Origin: Hymenobacter sp. DG01
GTDB taxonomy: Bacteria; Bacteroidota; Bacteroidia; Cytophagales; Hymenobacteraceae
Direction: 5' to 3'
DNA length: 64,000 bases
NCBI RefSeq assembly: GCF_006352025.1
Contig: NZ_CP040936.1
Coordinates: 4,652,001-4,716,000, forward strand
The notes beneath the pieces were generated by a model, which saw nothing but the letters and a program-made list of their open reading frames with translations, did not search any database and was not told the origin of the DNA. Every line of letters starts with the position of its first letter. Position 1 is the first letter of the stretch. Of this stretch, positions 49,305 through 58,268 are shown in pieces. Made by a program: the position numbers and the translations under genes.

Positions 49305-49724
49305 ATGAGTAAATCTTCCCTTCCCAAACCCACCGAATCGGAGCTGGAAATTCTGCAGGTGCTCTGGCAGCACGGCCCCAGTACCGTCCGCTTCGTCAAC
49401 GACGAGCTGAGTCGCCGGCGCGAGGTGGGCTACACTACCACGCTCAAGCTGCTCCAGCTGATGCTGGAAAAAGGCCTGGTGCTGCGCGACGACGACAGCA
49501 AAACCCACGTGTACCGCGCCGCGGTGCGGGAGGAGGAAACCCAAGGCCTGCTGATTGACAAGTTCGTGGAATCGGCCTTTGGGGGCTCGGCCATGAAGCT
49601 GGTAATGCAGGCCCTGGGCAACCGGCGCACCTCCCGCGAGGAGCTGGCCCAGATCCGGCGCCTGCTCAACGACATCGAGATTCAAAACGACACAACCCCA
49701 CCCTCAACCGACGACGCCCCATGA
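49305..49724 (+). CDS. BlaI/MecI/CopY-family transcriptional repressor
   Basis: 139 aa from ATG 49305 (a longer frame starts at 49209, but the family's LPKPTESELEILQVLWQHGP begins after 49305). Penicillinase-repressor-type winged helix (about residues 5-80, with GYTTTLKLLQLMLEKGLVLRD), followed by the dimerisation tail (LLIDKFVESAFGGSAMKLVMQAL). Such repressors bind dyads and are inactivated by proteolysis signalled by a membrane M56 peptidase. Its stop overlaps the M56 start (ATGA), so both are in one operon. Three dyads upstream are its likely sites. Confidence 0.93.
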   Translation: MSKSSLPKPTESELEILQVLWQHGPSTVRFVNDELSRRREVGYTTTLKLLQLMLEKGLVLRDDDSKTHVYRAAVREEETQGLLIDKFVESAFGGSAMKLVMQALGNRRTSREELAQIRRLLNDIEIQNDTTPPSTDDAP

Positions 49725-52603
49725 ACTGGCTCGAACACCTTTTGCCGCCCGCGCTGATTCGCGCCCTGGGCTGGACGCTAGTGCACTCGTTGTGGCAGGG
49801 CGCCGTGGTAGCCCTGGCCCTGGCTGGCCTGCTGCTGCTGCTGCGTAAGCACAGCGCTGAGGTTCGCTACCGCACAGCCGGCCTGGGCCTGGCCGTGCTG
49901 CTGCTGCTGGCCGCCGTCACGTTTGGGCGCTACTACATGGCGGCCCCCGAGGAAGCAGTAGCCGTGGCCGGTTATATGGCCGGCAATGAAGCCGCCGTGC
50001 AAGCCGATGGCCTGGTAACAACCGAAGTACCCATCAGCGCGGCTCTCATTCCGGCCGATGGGGTAGCGACGACCCCGGCTCTGGTGATGGAGGCCGCGCC
50101 AACGGGCCTGCAGGCCTGGCTGGTGTACTTCGATCAGAACATTCCGGTGCTGGTGGCCCTGTGGCTGCTGGGGCTGCTGGCCATGACGCTGCGCCTGCTG
50201 GGCGGGCTGGCCTATGTGCAGCGCCTGCGCCGCTACCGGGTGCAGCCCCTGGCCCAGGAGTGGCAGGAGCGCCTGGCGGGCCTGGCTGCCCGGGCCGGCC
50301 TGCACCAGCCCATTGAGCTGCTAGAATCGGCGCTGGTGCGTGTACCGGTGGTGGTGGGCCATCTGCGGCCGGTGATTCTGCTACCCCTCGGCACCGTTAC
50401 GGGCCTGAGCACGGGTTATCTGGAAGCTATTCTGGCCCATGAGCTGGCCCACGTGCAGCGCCGCGACTACCTCATGAACCTGCTGCAGTCCATTGCCGAA
50501 ACCTTGTTCTTCTATCATCCGGCCGTGTGGTTTATGACCGCCTGTCTGCGCACCGAGCGCGAAAACTGCTGCGACGACGCGGCAACGGCCATGGTGGGTG
50601 GCAACCCCCTGACCGTGGCCCGCGCCCTGGCCGCCCTGGCCGAGCTGAGCGTGGCCCCCGAGCCGGTAAACCAGTTTGCCCTGTCGGCGCTGGGCCACGA
50701 TGGTTCCGTGCTGGGCCGCATCCGGCGGCTGGTGCAGGGCCGCACGGCACCTACCTTCTCCGAGGGCTTTATGGCGGCCTGCGTAGTGCTGGGCGGCATG
50801 GTGCTGCTGACTTCGGCCGTGGCAATGGCCGACCCGCGCCCGACTCCCAGCCAAGAGGGAGGAAGCGGGGCCCTCGCCCGCCTGCCCTTCCTGGAAGCTG
50901 ACCCCGATACGACCCGCAAAAAGGGCGAAGTAGCCGCCGAGTTTACCATTCCGGATGCTGACGTGCTCCTGTCGCCCTCCCTGGCCACCGAGGCCCCGGA
51001 AGCCGATCTGGCGCCAGTAGCGGAGGTAGCAGAGGTGGAAGAGGCCGGAATGCCCGTGGACATTTCGACCACCCAGGATGAGGATGATAAAGACAAGAAA
51101 AAGCGCCGCAAGGGCACCCGGCAGGTAGTAGTGGTGCAGGAGCCGGTCCGTAGGGGAGGAGCTGGTACGGTAGTCATAGAGAAAGACAAAAAAGGCCGGA
51201 TTACCAACCTCTCAGTAAACGGGCAGCCGGTTGACACGGGCCAGGACGGCAAAAAGAAAAGCCGGAAGTCGGAGCAGCAGCAGGTAGAAGTTATTCGGGT
51301 GCCGGCCAACGGCTGGTCCGGCAATAACTTCCGCTTCGACGACAGATTTGCCCGCTCCTTTCAGTTCCGGGGCCTCGATGAGAGCGAAGTAGCCCGTATC
51401 CGCCGCGACGCCGACCGGGCCGTAGCCGACGCCCGCCGCCAGCTGCGCGAGAACCCACAGTGGCGCAGCAATACCCTGCGCTTCCGTGGCGAGCAAACCG
51501 ACGCCCTGCGCCGCGCCGAGCAGAGCCTGCGCGAAGCCGTGAATAATGCCCGCACCGACGAGGAGCGCGAGAAAATGGAAGAAGCCCTGGAACGCCTCCA
51601 CGACCGGCAGGAAAGCCTCCGCGAGCAGCTGCAGGAGCGCCAGGAAGTGCTGCAGGACGAAGCTGAGGAAGCCCGCAGCCTGAACGGAGGCCGCTGGAAT
51701 GCTGACCTGAATGAGGAAGGCCACCGACGCCTGGGCGAAGCCGCCCGCCGCGAGGGCGACGTGGCCCGGCGCGAAGCAGACCGGGCCCGTCGGGAGGGCG
51801 AACTTGCCCGCCGCATTGGTGAGCTGGCCCGCCGCCAGGCCGCGGCCGACGTCCGCAAGGATACCCGCGAAGCCACCCGCCTCGGGCTGGAGATGAAGGC
51901 CCTGGAGCGCCAGCTGGAGGCTGCCCACCGCGAAACGGAAGCGGCGCACCGCGAGACAGAGGCCGCCCACCGCGAAACCGAGCGGGTAGAGCGCACGGTG
52001 CGTGCCGGCGGTGGTGCCGGCCGGCCGGCCTCGGCTGCCGAGGATGCCCTGCGGGCCGAGCTGCGCAAGGACGGTCTGATCAAAGACAGCGAGAATTTCC
52101 AGTTCAGCCTGACGACTACGGCTCTCACCGTAAATGGCAAAAAGCAGTCGGCAACCTTGCGCGACAAGTACCTGCGGCTGGTAGAAAAGCAGCGGGGTCG
52201 GAAACTAGGCCCGACTAGCTCCTACATCATCAACCGCCAGTCGTCGGGGAGCAGCACCAGCTACGGGCAGATGCAGGGCCCACGGCCCCCGCGCCCGCCC
52301 CGGGCACCTCAGGTACCGTTGGCCCCACTGCCACCCGTGCCGCCGGTAGCAGCCCCGGCCCCGCCAGCGCCCCCGGCGCCGCCCCAGGTCAACTCCGACG
52401 AGGTACGGACCGAGCTGCGCAAGGATGGCTTGCTGGGGGCCAATGAAAAAGCCTTCCAGCTCCAGCTCAACGAATCGGGACTGACGGTGAACGGCAAAAA
52501 GCAGTCAAATCAGCTGGCCGAAAAATACCGTCGCCTGCTGGGCTCGCCCGGCAGCAACGGCGGTACGACCCGCAGCAACATCCAGATTTCAGTGAGTGAG
52601 TAA
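49721..52603 (+). CDS. M56 (BlaR1-type) membrane metallopeptidase with unusual C-terminal region
   Basis: 960 aa. Residues ~1-330: BlaR1/MecR1-type N-domain with membrane helices (LGWTLVHSLWQGAVVALALAG and others) and the zinc protease motif HELAHVQRRDYL (about residue 240), with a further acid in ENCCDDAA (about 277). A helix at ~345-365 ends this part. Residues ~380-500 are acidic/basic low complexity. Residues ~540-760 form a charged coiled coil with 7-residue repeats, e.g. ARREGEL-type and three copies of AHRETEA (DNA 51920-51982). A duplicated ~50-residue domain follows (about 775-828 and 892-945, both with ELRKDGL...LTVNGKKQS), separated by a Pro-rich linker. No penicillin-binding sensor. 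Overlaps the repressor gene by 4 bases. Confidence 0.88.
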   Translation: MNWLEHLLPPALIRALGWTLVHSLWQGAVVALALAGLLLLLRKHSAEVRYRTAGLGLAVLLLLAAVTFGRYYMAAPEEAVAVAGYMAGNEAAVQADGLVTTEVPISAALIPADGVATTPALVMEAAPTGLQAWLVYFDQNIPVLVALWLLGLLAMTLRLLGGLAYVQRLRRYRVQPLAQEWQERLAGLAARAGLHQPIELLESALVRVPVVVGHLRPVILLPLGTVTGLSTGYLEAILAHELAHVQRRDYLMNLLQSIAETLFFYHPAVWFMTACLRTERENCCDDAATAMVGGNPLTVARALAALAELSVAPEPVNQFALSALGHDGSVLGRIRRLVQGRTAPTFSEGFMAACVVLGGMVLLTSAVAMADPRPTPSQEGGSGALARLPFLEADPDTTRKKGEVAAEFTIPDADVLLSPSLATEAPEADLAPVAEVAEVEEAGMPVDISTTQDEDDKDKKKRRKGTRQVVVVQEPVRRGGAGTVVIEKDKKGRITNLSVNGQPVDTGQDGKKKSRKSEQQQVEVIRVPANGWSGNNFRFDDRFARSFQFRGLDESEVARIRRDADRAVADARRQLRENPQWRSNTLRFRGEQTDALRRAEQSLREAVNNARTDEEREKMEEALERLHDRQESLREQLQERQEVLQDEAEEARSLNGGRWNADLNEEGHRRLGEAARREGDVARREADRARREGELARRIGELARRQAAADVRKDTREATRLGLEMKALERQLEAAHRETEAAHRETEAAHRETERVERTVRAGGGAGRPASAAEDALRAELRKDGLIKDSENFQFSLTTTALTVNGKKQSATLRDKYLRLVEKQRGRKLGPTSSYIINRQSSGSSTSYGQMQGPRPPRPPRAPQVPLAPLPPVPPVAAPAPPAPPAPPQVNSDEVRTELRKDGLLGANEKAFQLQLNESGLTVNGKKQSNQLAEKYRRLLGSPGSNGGTTRSNIQISVSE

Positions 52604-52620
52604 CCCGTAGCCTTACCATC

Positions 52621-52652
52621 CCGGCCGCCGCTGAAACGGCGGCCGGTTTTTT
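52621..52652 (+). terminator. Intrinsic terminator of the BlaI/M56 operon
   Basis: Stem CCGGCCGCCG / CGGCGGCCGG, 6-base loop, followed by TTTTTT, 17 bases after the M56 stop. Confidence 0.95.
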
Positions 52653-52842
52653 ATAGCAAATTCTGAATGTGGCAGGCAACGGTTCCGGTAGGTGGCGCAT
52701 CTATTGCAGCGTTCCGCCGGCGCCCAGGCCCGCGGCACCCTACCCCGCCCTGACGCCGCAACTCGGTCGTTGCCCATCGTCAGGTGAGTTGCTCACTTCT
52801 GTTCTCTACTGTTTGTCCCAGCTTTATTCCCGCCGATTTGTT

Positions 52843-55437
52843 GTGAACTGTTCGCGCGCCCTGTTTCTGGTTTGCCTGATGCTCCTGGCCGGTCTGGCCC
52901 GGGCTCAGGCGCCTGCTCCTGCCGCTACGGCTGCCGCCGTGCCGGCTCCTAAGCGCCAGCTACAGGCCCTGCGCATCACTGAGGCCATTAAGCTGGATGG
53001 GGCGCTGGATGAGGCCATCTGGCAGCAGGCCCCCATTGCCACTGACTTCATTCAGAACCGGCCCAACCCTGGTCCCCACGAGAAGCACCCTACCGAGGTG
53101 CGCGTGCTCTACGATGACGCCAACCTCTACATCGGGGCCATTATGCACGACGTGGCCCAGGACTCCATCATGCGCGAGCTTTCCCCTCGCGATGATGCCG
53201 GCAACACCGATTTTATTGGGGTGTTTCTGGATACCTACCACGACAAGATCAACGGCTACGGCTTCTTCGTGACGACGGGCGGGGTGCAGATGGACTGCCG
53301 CTACTCGCCGGCCGGGGGCGAGGACTTCAACTGGAACGCCGTGTGGGACTCACGCACCAGCATGCGCGGCACCGACTGGGTGGCCGAAATGCGGATTCCG
53401 TACTCGGCTATCCGATTCAGCAAAACCGCTGAGCAGCTCTGGGGCATCAACTTTATGCGCCAGCGCAAGCGCGACAACCAAGCCTTTTTCTGGAATGAAG
53501 TGAAGCCCGCGGTAGATGGGTTTGTGAACCAGTGGGGCGAGCTGCAGGGCCTGCGTGACATTCAGCCCCCGTTGCGCCTTTCGCTCACGCCCTACGTGTC
53601 GGGCTACGTGAATCACTACCCCTACAACGAGCAGGGCACCCGCAACTCCAGCACCAGCTTCAACGGCGGCGCCGACATCAAATGGGGCATCAATGAAAGC
53701 TTTACCCTGGATGCTACCTTAGTGCCCGACTTCGGGCAGGTACAGAGCGATAACCAGGTGCTGAACCTCTCACCCTTTGAGGTGCAGTTTCAGGAAAACC
53801 GGCAGTTTTTCACCGAAGGCACCGAGCTTTTCAACAAAGGCAACCTGTTCTACTCGCGCCGGGTAGGGGCTACCCCCATCGGGTTCAGCAACGTGTACGA
53901 CCAGCTACGTGCCGGCGAAATGGGCACCGATGGCCGCCGCCGGCCCGGTGAGGTAGTGGTCAGCAATCCTGGCGTAACGCGCCTGCTTAATGCCACCAAG
54001 GTATCGGGGCGCACCAAGCAGGGGCTGGGGGTAGGCGTGTTCAACGCCCTCAGCAACGATGTGTACGCCACCGTGCGTGACTCCGTGGATGGGCGCGAGC
54101 GGGAAGTGCTGACCCAGCCCTTCAGCAACTACAACATTGTGGTGCTCGACCAGAGCCTGAAAAACAACTCCTACGTTTCCCTCATCAATACCAATGTAAC
54201 GCGCTGGGGCAGCACCTACGACGCCAACGTAACGGGCGGGCTGTTCCGCTTCGCCAACAAGAAGAACTCCTACGCCATTGATGGCCGCCTGGTGTACTCG
54301 CGGCGGCGGGGGCAGCAGTTTGCCTCCGAGGAGCAAGTTGATGACCAAGATGGCTACAAGTATCAGGTGGGCATCAGCAAAATCAGCGGCAACTTCACCT
54401 GGGGCCTCAACCACGGCATTGAGTCGGATAAGTATAACCCGAACGATTTGGGCATTCTGTTCGGTAACAACAACATCAGCCAGGGGATATATGCCAACTA
54501 CAACAAGTACAAGCCCTTCGGGAAGGTCAATAACTTTTACAGCTGGTACAATCTGAACCACTCTTTGCTCTACAAGCCTACCCGCTACCAGAACGTGAAT
54601 GTGGCGGCCGGCTTCAACACCACTTTCACCAAGAATTTTCTGACGGTAGGGGCCAACTTCGACGCCAACCCCGTTACGCACGACTACTACGAGCCGCGCC
54701 AGTACCCGCTGGGCGACTACTACGTGCGCGTACCGGCCAATGCCAACGTGGGGGCTTTTCTCTCCTCGGATTACCGCAAGAAGCTGGCCTGGGACGTGAA
54801 TGCCGGGGTGCGCTGGTATGCCCAGGACGAGCGCCTGGTGCGGGCCCGCCGCATGGGCTACGGCTGGACCGTGTCGCCGCGCTACCGCGTCAGCAACCAG
54901 CTCAATTTCCGCTACTCCCTCGACTGGAATCTGCGCCAGAACCAGGTGGGCTATGTGAACGGCGACCTGGATATGAGCCTGCCCGACGATGCCGATTTCC
55001 GCGACAAGTACCCCTCCGACGTGCTGCTGGGCCGCCGCCGGGTGCTGACCGTCACCAACACGCTGTCGGGGGCTTACACCTTCAACAACCGCATGTCCCT
55101 GACCATCCGGACGCGCCATTACACCAGCACCGTCAGCTACTTCGACTTCGCGCGCCTGGAAAAAAACGGCCAGGAAACGCTGGTGGACTATCGCCGCAAC
55201 CGCGACAATACCTTCAATGCCTTTAACGTGGACGCGGTGTACTCTTGGTGGTTCGCGCCCGGCTCGCAGGTGAGCATTGTCTGGAAAAACGCCAGCTCCT
55301 CGTTCCTGGAGGCCAACGAGGCTACCCCCCTCTACTTCAGCAACCTCAACAATACCATCAACACCCCGCACAACAACAACCTCTCTATCAAGATCCTCTA
55401 CTACCTGGATTACCTGATGCTGAAACGGCGCAGCTAA
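52843..55437 (+). CDS. DUF5916 outer-membrane protein with CBM9-like N-domain
   Basis: 864 aa from GTG 52843 (chosen because it begins the signal peptide NCSRALFLVCLMLLAGLARAQA; the frame is open to 52669). Residues ~50-220 look like a family-9 carbohydrate-binding-like beta-sandwich (ITEAIKLDGALDEAIWQQAPI, TEVRVLYDDANLYIGAIMHD, TDWVAEMRIPYSAIRF). The long C-terminal part (about 260-860) is an outer-membrane barrel with aromatic strands (FSLTPYVSGYVNHY-type, YGWTVSPRYRVSNQLNFRY). The family is DUF5916, of unknown function, in Bacteroidota. Convergent with meaB across an inverted repeat. Confidence 0.88.
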   Translation: MNCSRALFLVCLMLLAGLARAQAPAPAATAAAVPAPKRQLQALRITEAIKLDGALDEAIWQQAPIATDFIQNRPNPGPHEKHPTEVRVLYDDANLYIGAIMHDVAQDSIMRELSPRDDAGNTDFIGVFLDTYHDKINGYGFFVTTGGVQMDCRYSPAGGEDFNWNAVWDSRTSMRGTDWVAEMRIPYSAIRFSKTAEQLWGINFMRQRKRDNQAFFWNEVKPAVDGFVNQWGELQGLRDIQPPLRLSLTPYVSGYVNHYPYNEQGTRNSSTSFNGGADIKWGINESFTLDATLVPDFGQVQSDNQVLNLSPFEVQFQENRQFFTEGTELFNKGNLFYSRRVGATPIGFSNVYDQLRAGEMGTDGRRRPGEVVVSNPGVTRLLNATKVSGRTKQGLGVGVFNALSNDVYATVRDSVDGREREVLTQPFSNYNIVVLDQSLKNNSYVSLINTNVTRWGSTYDANVTGGLFRFANKKNSYAIDGRLVYSRRRGQQFASEEQVDDQDGYKYQVGISKISGNFTWGLNHGIESDKYNPNDLGILFGNNNISQGIYANYNKYKPFGKVNNFYSWYNLNHSLLYKPTRYQNVNVAAGFNTTFTKNFLTVGANFDANPVTHDYYEPRQYPLGDYYVRVPANANVGAFLSSDYRKKLAWDVNAGVRWYAQDERLVRARRMGYGWTVSPRYRVSNQLNFRYSLDWNLRQNQVGYVNGDLDMSLPDDADFRDKYPSDVLLGRRRVLTVTNTLSGAYTFNNRMSLTIRTRHYTSTVSYFDFARLEKNGQETLVDYRRNRDNTFNAFNVDAVYSWWFAPGSQVSIVWKNASSSFLEANEATPLYFSNLNNTINTPHNNNLSIKILYYLDYLMLKRRS

Positions 55438-55444
55438 CCAAGGC

Positions 55445-55548
55445 ATGTAACGCGAAAATCCGTTTCGCGACGAGCCGCAGGCGAGTATTCGGAACTGCGC
55501 AAAACCATATACTCGCTTCGCTCGTCGCGAAACGGATTTTCGCGCTAC
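55445..55548. repeat. Long inverted repeat between convergent genes
   Basis: Arms of about 40 bases (55445-55488 and 55509-55548) with the core CGCGAAAATCCGTTTCGCGACGAG on the left and its complement on the right, with a few mismatches. It overlaps the meaB stop. It can act as a bidirectional terminator and is one of several long-arm elements in the window. Confidence 0.85.
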
Positions 55549-56522
55549 AGCCCCAGCAATTCCTCGGCAGCGCCGAAGGCCGATTTGCGCCCGTCCATCA
55601 CCTGCTGGCGGATGGCCGGCAGCTGGGCTGCTACGTCGGGGCGGGCGTAGAAGCGGGTTTCCAGGGCTTCCCGAATGGTTTCGTGGAGCCAGTGCAGGTT
55701 TTGCTCCTGGCGGCGGCGCTGAAAGTAGCCGCTCTGTTGGGTTTGCTGCACGTACTGCTCCACCACGGTCCACACCTCTGGCACGCCCGCTCCTGATACG
55801 GCCGAGCTGGTGGTAACCACCGGGCTCCAGGCGCTGGAAGCCAGCGGAAACAGGTGCAGGGCGTTCTGGTATTCGGCGCGGGCCCGGCGGGCAGCCTGCT
55901 CGTTGCCGCCGTCGGCTTTGGTGATGGTCACGGCATCGGCCATTTCCATAATCCCCTTCTTGATGCCCTGCAGCTCGTCGCCGGCCCCGGCCAGCATCAG
56001 CAGCAGGAAAAAATCGACCATGCCGTGCACGGCAGTTTCGCTCTGGCCTACCCCCACGGTTTCCACGAAGATGACATCGTGGCCGGCTGCTTCGCAGAGC
56101 ACCAGAGCCTCGCGGGTGCTGCGCGTAACGCCGCCCAGACTGCGCCCGGCCGGGGAGGGCCGAATGAATGCCTGCGGATGGGCAGCCAGCAGGTTCATAC
56201 GGGTTTTGTCGCCGAGGATGCTGCCGCCGCTGCGCTGGGAGCTAGGGTCCACGGCCAGCACGGCCAGGCGCTTGCCCTGCTCCTGCACCAGGTGTAGGCC
56301 CAGCGCCTCAATAAACGTACTTTTTCCTACCCCCGGCACGCCCGTAATACCCACCCGCACCGAGCGACCGGCGTGGGGCAGCACCGCATCCAGTACCTGC
56401 TGGGCCAGCACTTGGTCCGAGGGTAGGGTACTTTCGACCAGGGTAATGGCCCGGCTCAGCAGCACGCGGTTGCCGGAGAGGATGCCGTCGGTGTATTCAG
56501 AAACGGAAAAGCGCTTGGCCAT
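55545..56522 (-). CDS. meaB: Methylmalonyl-CoA mutase-associated GTPase MeaB
   Basis: 325 aa from ATG 56522 (frame open to 56582). G3E-family P-loop GTPase that protects and reloads the B12 cofactor of methylmalonyl-CoA mutase. Walker A is in VGITGVPGVGKSTFIEALG (about 57-75), with DPSSQRSGGSILGDKTRM, the switch region FVETVGVGQSE, and the NKxD-like TKADGGNE (about 197). The mutase genes are not in this window. Convergent with the DUF5916 gene. Confidence 0.95.
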   Translation of the reverse strand: MAKRFSVSEYTDGILSGNRVLLSRAITLVESTLPSDQVLAQQVLDAVLPHAGRSVRVGITGVPGVGKSTFIEALGLHLVQEQGKRLAVLAVDPSSQRSGGSILGDKTRMNLLAAHPQAFIRPSPAGRSLGGVTRSTREALVLCEAAGHDVIFVETVGVGQSETAVHGMVDFFLLLMLAGAGDELQGIKKGIMEMADAVTITKADGGNEQAARRARAEYQNALHLFPLASSAWSPVVTTSSAVSGAGVPEVWTVVEQYVQQTQQSGYFQRRRQEQNLHWLHETIREALETRFYARPDVAAQLPAIRQQVMDGRKSAFGAAEELLGL

Positions 56523-56596
56523 TAGAGCAGAAACGTAGCCGGGCGAGAAAAGTAGCGCGCCGGCCGGGTAATAGAGCCGCAAACTACCCCATATCG

Positions 56597-56604
56597 TACA
56601 TTTG
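56597..56604 (+). promoter_or_regulatory. Candidate -7 box for DUF5723 gene
   Basis: TACATTTG (TAnnTTTG), 61 bases before the ATG at 56666, in the divergent gap from meaB. Confidence 0.5.
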
Positions 56605-56665
56605 AAAAAATGGCCGCAGGGCCGCCTCGTCCTTCTTTCGTCTTACCCTCATCAGCGCCAGCATT

Positions 56666-58063
56666 ATGGGCAAAACCTTCTACTCTCTCTTGGCGGCCCT
56701 GTTGCTGGGCAGCACTTTGCCGCTATATGCCCAAAACGAGCTGAGCAACTTCACGGCCACCGGCCGCGGGGGCGTAGCTACCACCTTCGCCACCGATTAT
56801 CAGGCTATTGGTATCAATCCGGCCAACCTGGGTCGGGTGGGCGGGGCTACGGTGGCCTTCACCATCGGGGAGTTTGGGGTAGGGGCGGGCTCTCAGTCGC
56901 TCACGCGCCAGCAGCTGCGTCGCTTTATCACCGATACCAACCAGGGCCTCACGCTGGCCGATAAGCAGGAACTGGCCCGAGCTTTCACCTCCGATAATGC
57001 CCTCAACTTCAACGCAGATGCTACCACCCTGGCTCTAGCTGTGCAGCTGCCCGTGGTGGGGGGCATTGCCATCAGTAACCGGGTGCGTACGGCCGGGCAC
57101 GTTGGCCTGAACCAGAACGCCGCCGAAATTACCTTTCTGGGCCGCGACGCGCCCATTTACGCCTCGGCCAGCGCCGGCAACCTGCCGCTGGTATCAGAGG
57201 CCCTAGCCGGCACCGATATTCAGCTGGCCGTGCTGAATGAGTTCAACCTGGCCTGGGGCACCCGCCTGATTGATCTGCCCTTGTTTCAGCTTTCGGCCGG
57301 GGCGGGCTACCGCTACATTCAGGGGGTAGGCATTATTGATATCCGGGTGCAGCCGGGTAACCTACGGGCCTACAGCTCTATGTCGCCGGTGTTTGATATT
57401 GATTATGGCAGCATGGTTAACAATCCCAGCTTCAACCTGCAGGAAGGGTCGGGGCTGCATCCCGTCGGGAAAGGCCACGGCTTCGACCTGGGGCTGGCGG
57501 CCGAGGTAGGCAAAGCACTGCGCCTGGGCGTGGCCGTCACCGACCTGGGGCACATGACCTGGGAGGGCAATCTGCTCACGGCCAACGACCAGAAGCTGAA
57601 GCGGCTGAAATCGGAAGGGGTAGGCAGCTACAATTTTTTCAAGGAAGCCGCTGAAATCTTCGCCACCGGCACCGACAGCCTGTTCACCTACGAAACCGGC
57701 CAGGAGCGCCGGGCTGAGCTGCCCACCAAGCTCCGGGCCGGGGCGGGCCTGCGCATCAGCGAGTATTTTGAGGCCGGCCTCGATGTGACCCTGCCGCTAA
57801 ACAACGTAGCCGGCAACATTACTACCCCCTTCGTGGGCGCCGGCCTCGACTATAAGCCCACGCGCTGGCTGCGACTGAGCAGCGGCCTTACCGGCGGCGC
57901 GGGTTACGGCGTGAGTGTGCCTTTCGGCATTACTCTGGCTACCAAGGTGTACGAAGCCGGCATCAGCACCCGCGACGTAGCCGGCCTGCTCACCTCCGAA
58001 AACCCTTACCTATCGGCTGCCGGGGGCTTCCTGCGGTTTAAGCTGGGAGGCCGGAGTCAGTAG
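56666..58063 (+). CDS. DUF5723 outer-membrane beta-barrel protein
   Basis: 465 aa. Signal peptide KTFYSLLAALLLGSTLPLYAQ. The mature part begins NELSNFTATGRGGVATTFATDYQAIGINPANLGR, typical of DUF5723/PorV-like barrels, followed by many strands with Gly/aromatic alternation and Tyr-rich turns. C-terminal strand SAAGGFLRFKLGGRSQ. Likely outer-membrane barrel; specific role unknown. Transcribed rightward, away from meaB. Confidence 0.87.
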   Translation: MGKTFYSLLAALLLGSTLPLYAQNELSNFTATGRGGVATTFATDYQAIGINPANLGRVGGATVAFTIGEFGVGAGSQSLTRQQLRRFITDTNQGLTLADKQELARAFTSDNALNFNADATTLALAVQLPVVGGIAISNRVRTAGHVGLNQNAAEITFLGRDAPIYASASAGNLPLVSEALAGTDIQLAVLNEFNLAWGTRLIDLPLFQLSAGAGYRYIQGVGIIDIRVQPGNLRAYSSMSPVFDIDYGSMVNNPSFNLQEGSGLHPVGKGHGFDLGLAAEVGKALRLGVAVTDLGHMTWEGNLLTANDQKLKRLKSEGVGSYNFFKEAAEIFATGTDSLFTYETGQERRAELPTKLRAGAGLRISEYFEAGLDVTLPLNNVAGNITTPFVGAGLDYKPTRWLRLSSGLTGGAGYGVSVPFGITLATKVYEAGISTRDVAGLLTSENPYLSAAGGFLRFKLGGRSQ

Positions 58064-58096
58064 CGGTGAGATAGTGAAATGGTAAAATAGTGCGTT

Positions 58097-58252
58097 GTCA
58101 TGGCGAGGGTACTGAAGCCATCCGTCCTGACCAACGCCCTACCCCCTCATGATGTGGCAAGCCCTTACCTCCGTACTGAAAGTAAGGGCTTGTTTGTTTA
58201 TCAGAATTATCACAGAGGCGAGAAAGGATGGCTTCAGTGCCCTCGCCATGAC
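58097..58252. repeat. Long inverted repeat (GTCATG-ended), nested hairpin inside
   Basis: Arms GTCATGGCGAGGGTACTGAAG... (58097-58123) and its complement (58226-58252) differ at one base over 27. A separate perfect hairpin lies inside (CAAGCCCTTAC 58158-58168 with GTAAGGGCTTG 58182-58192). The interval has no credible gene. The GTCATG terminus recalls the elements at 1-98 and 59480-59516. Confidence 0.9.
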
Positions 58253-58268
58253 TCACTTACTGATTCAC

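Noticed and set aside
51920..51982. Three 21-bp tandem repeats as a possible CRISPR or VNTR locus
   Set aside because: They encode in-frame heptads of the M56 coiled coil, with no spacers.
53905..55773. 622-codon minus-strand frame across the DUF5916 and meaB genes
   Set aside because: Overlaps two real genes and the inverted repeat; composition is a GC-rich shadow.
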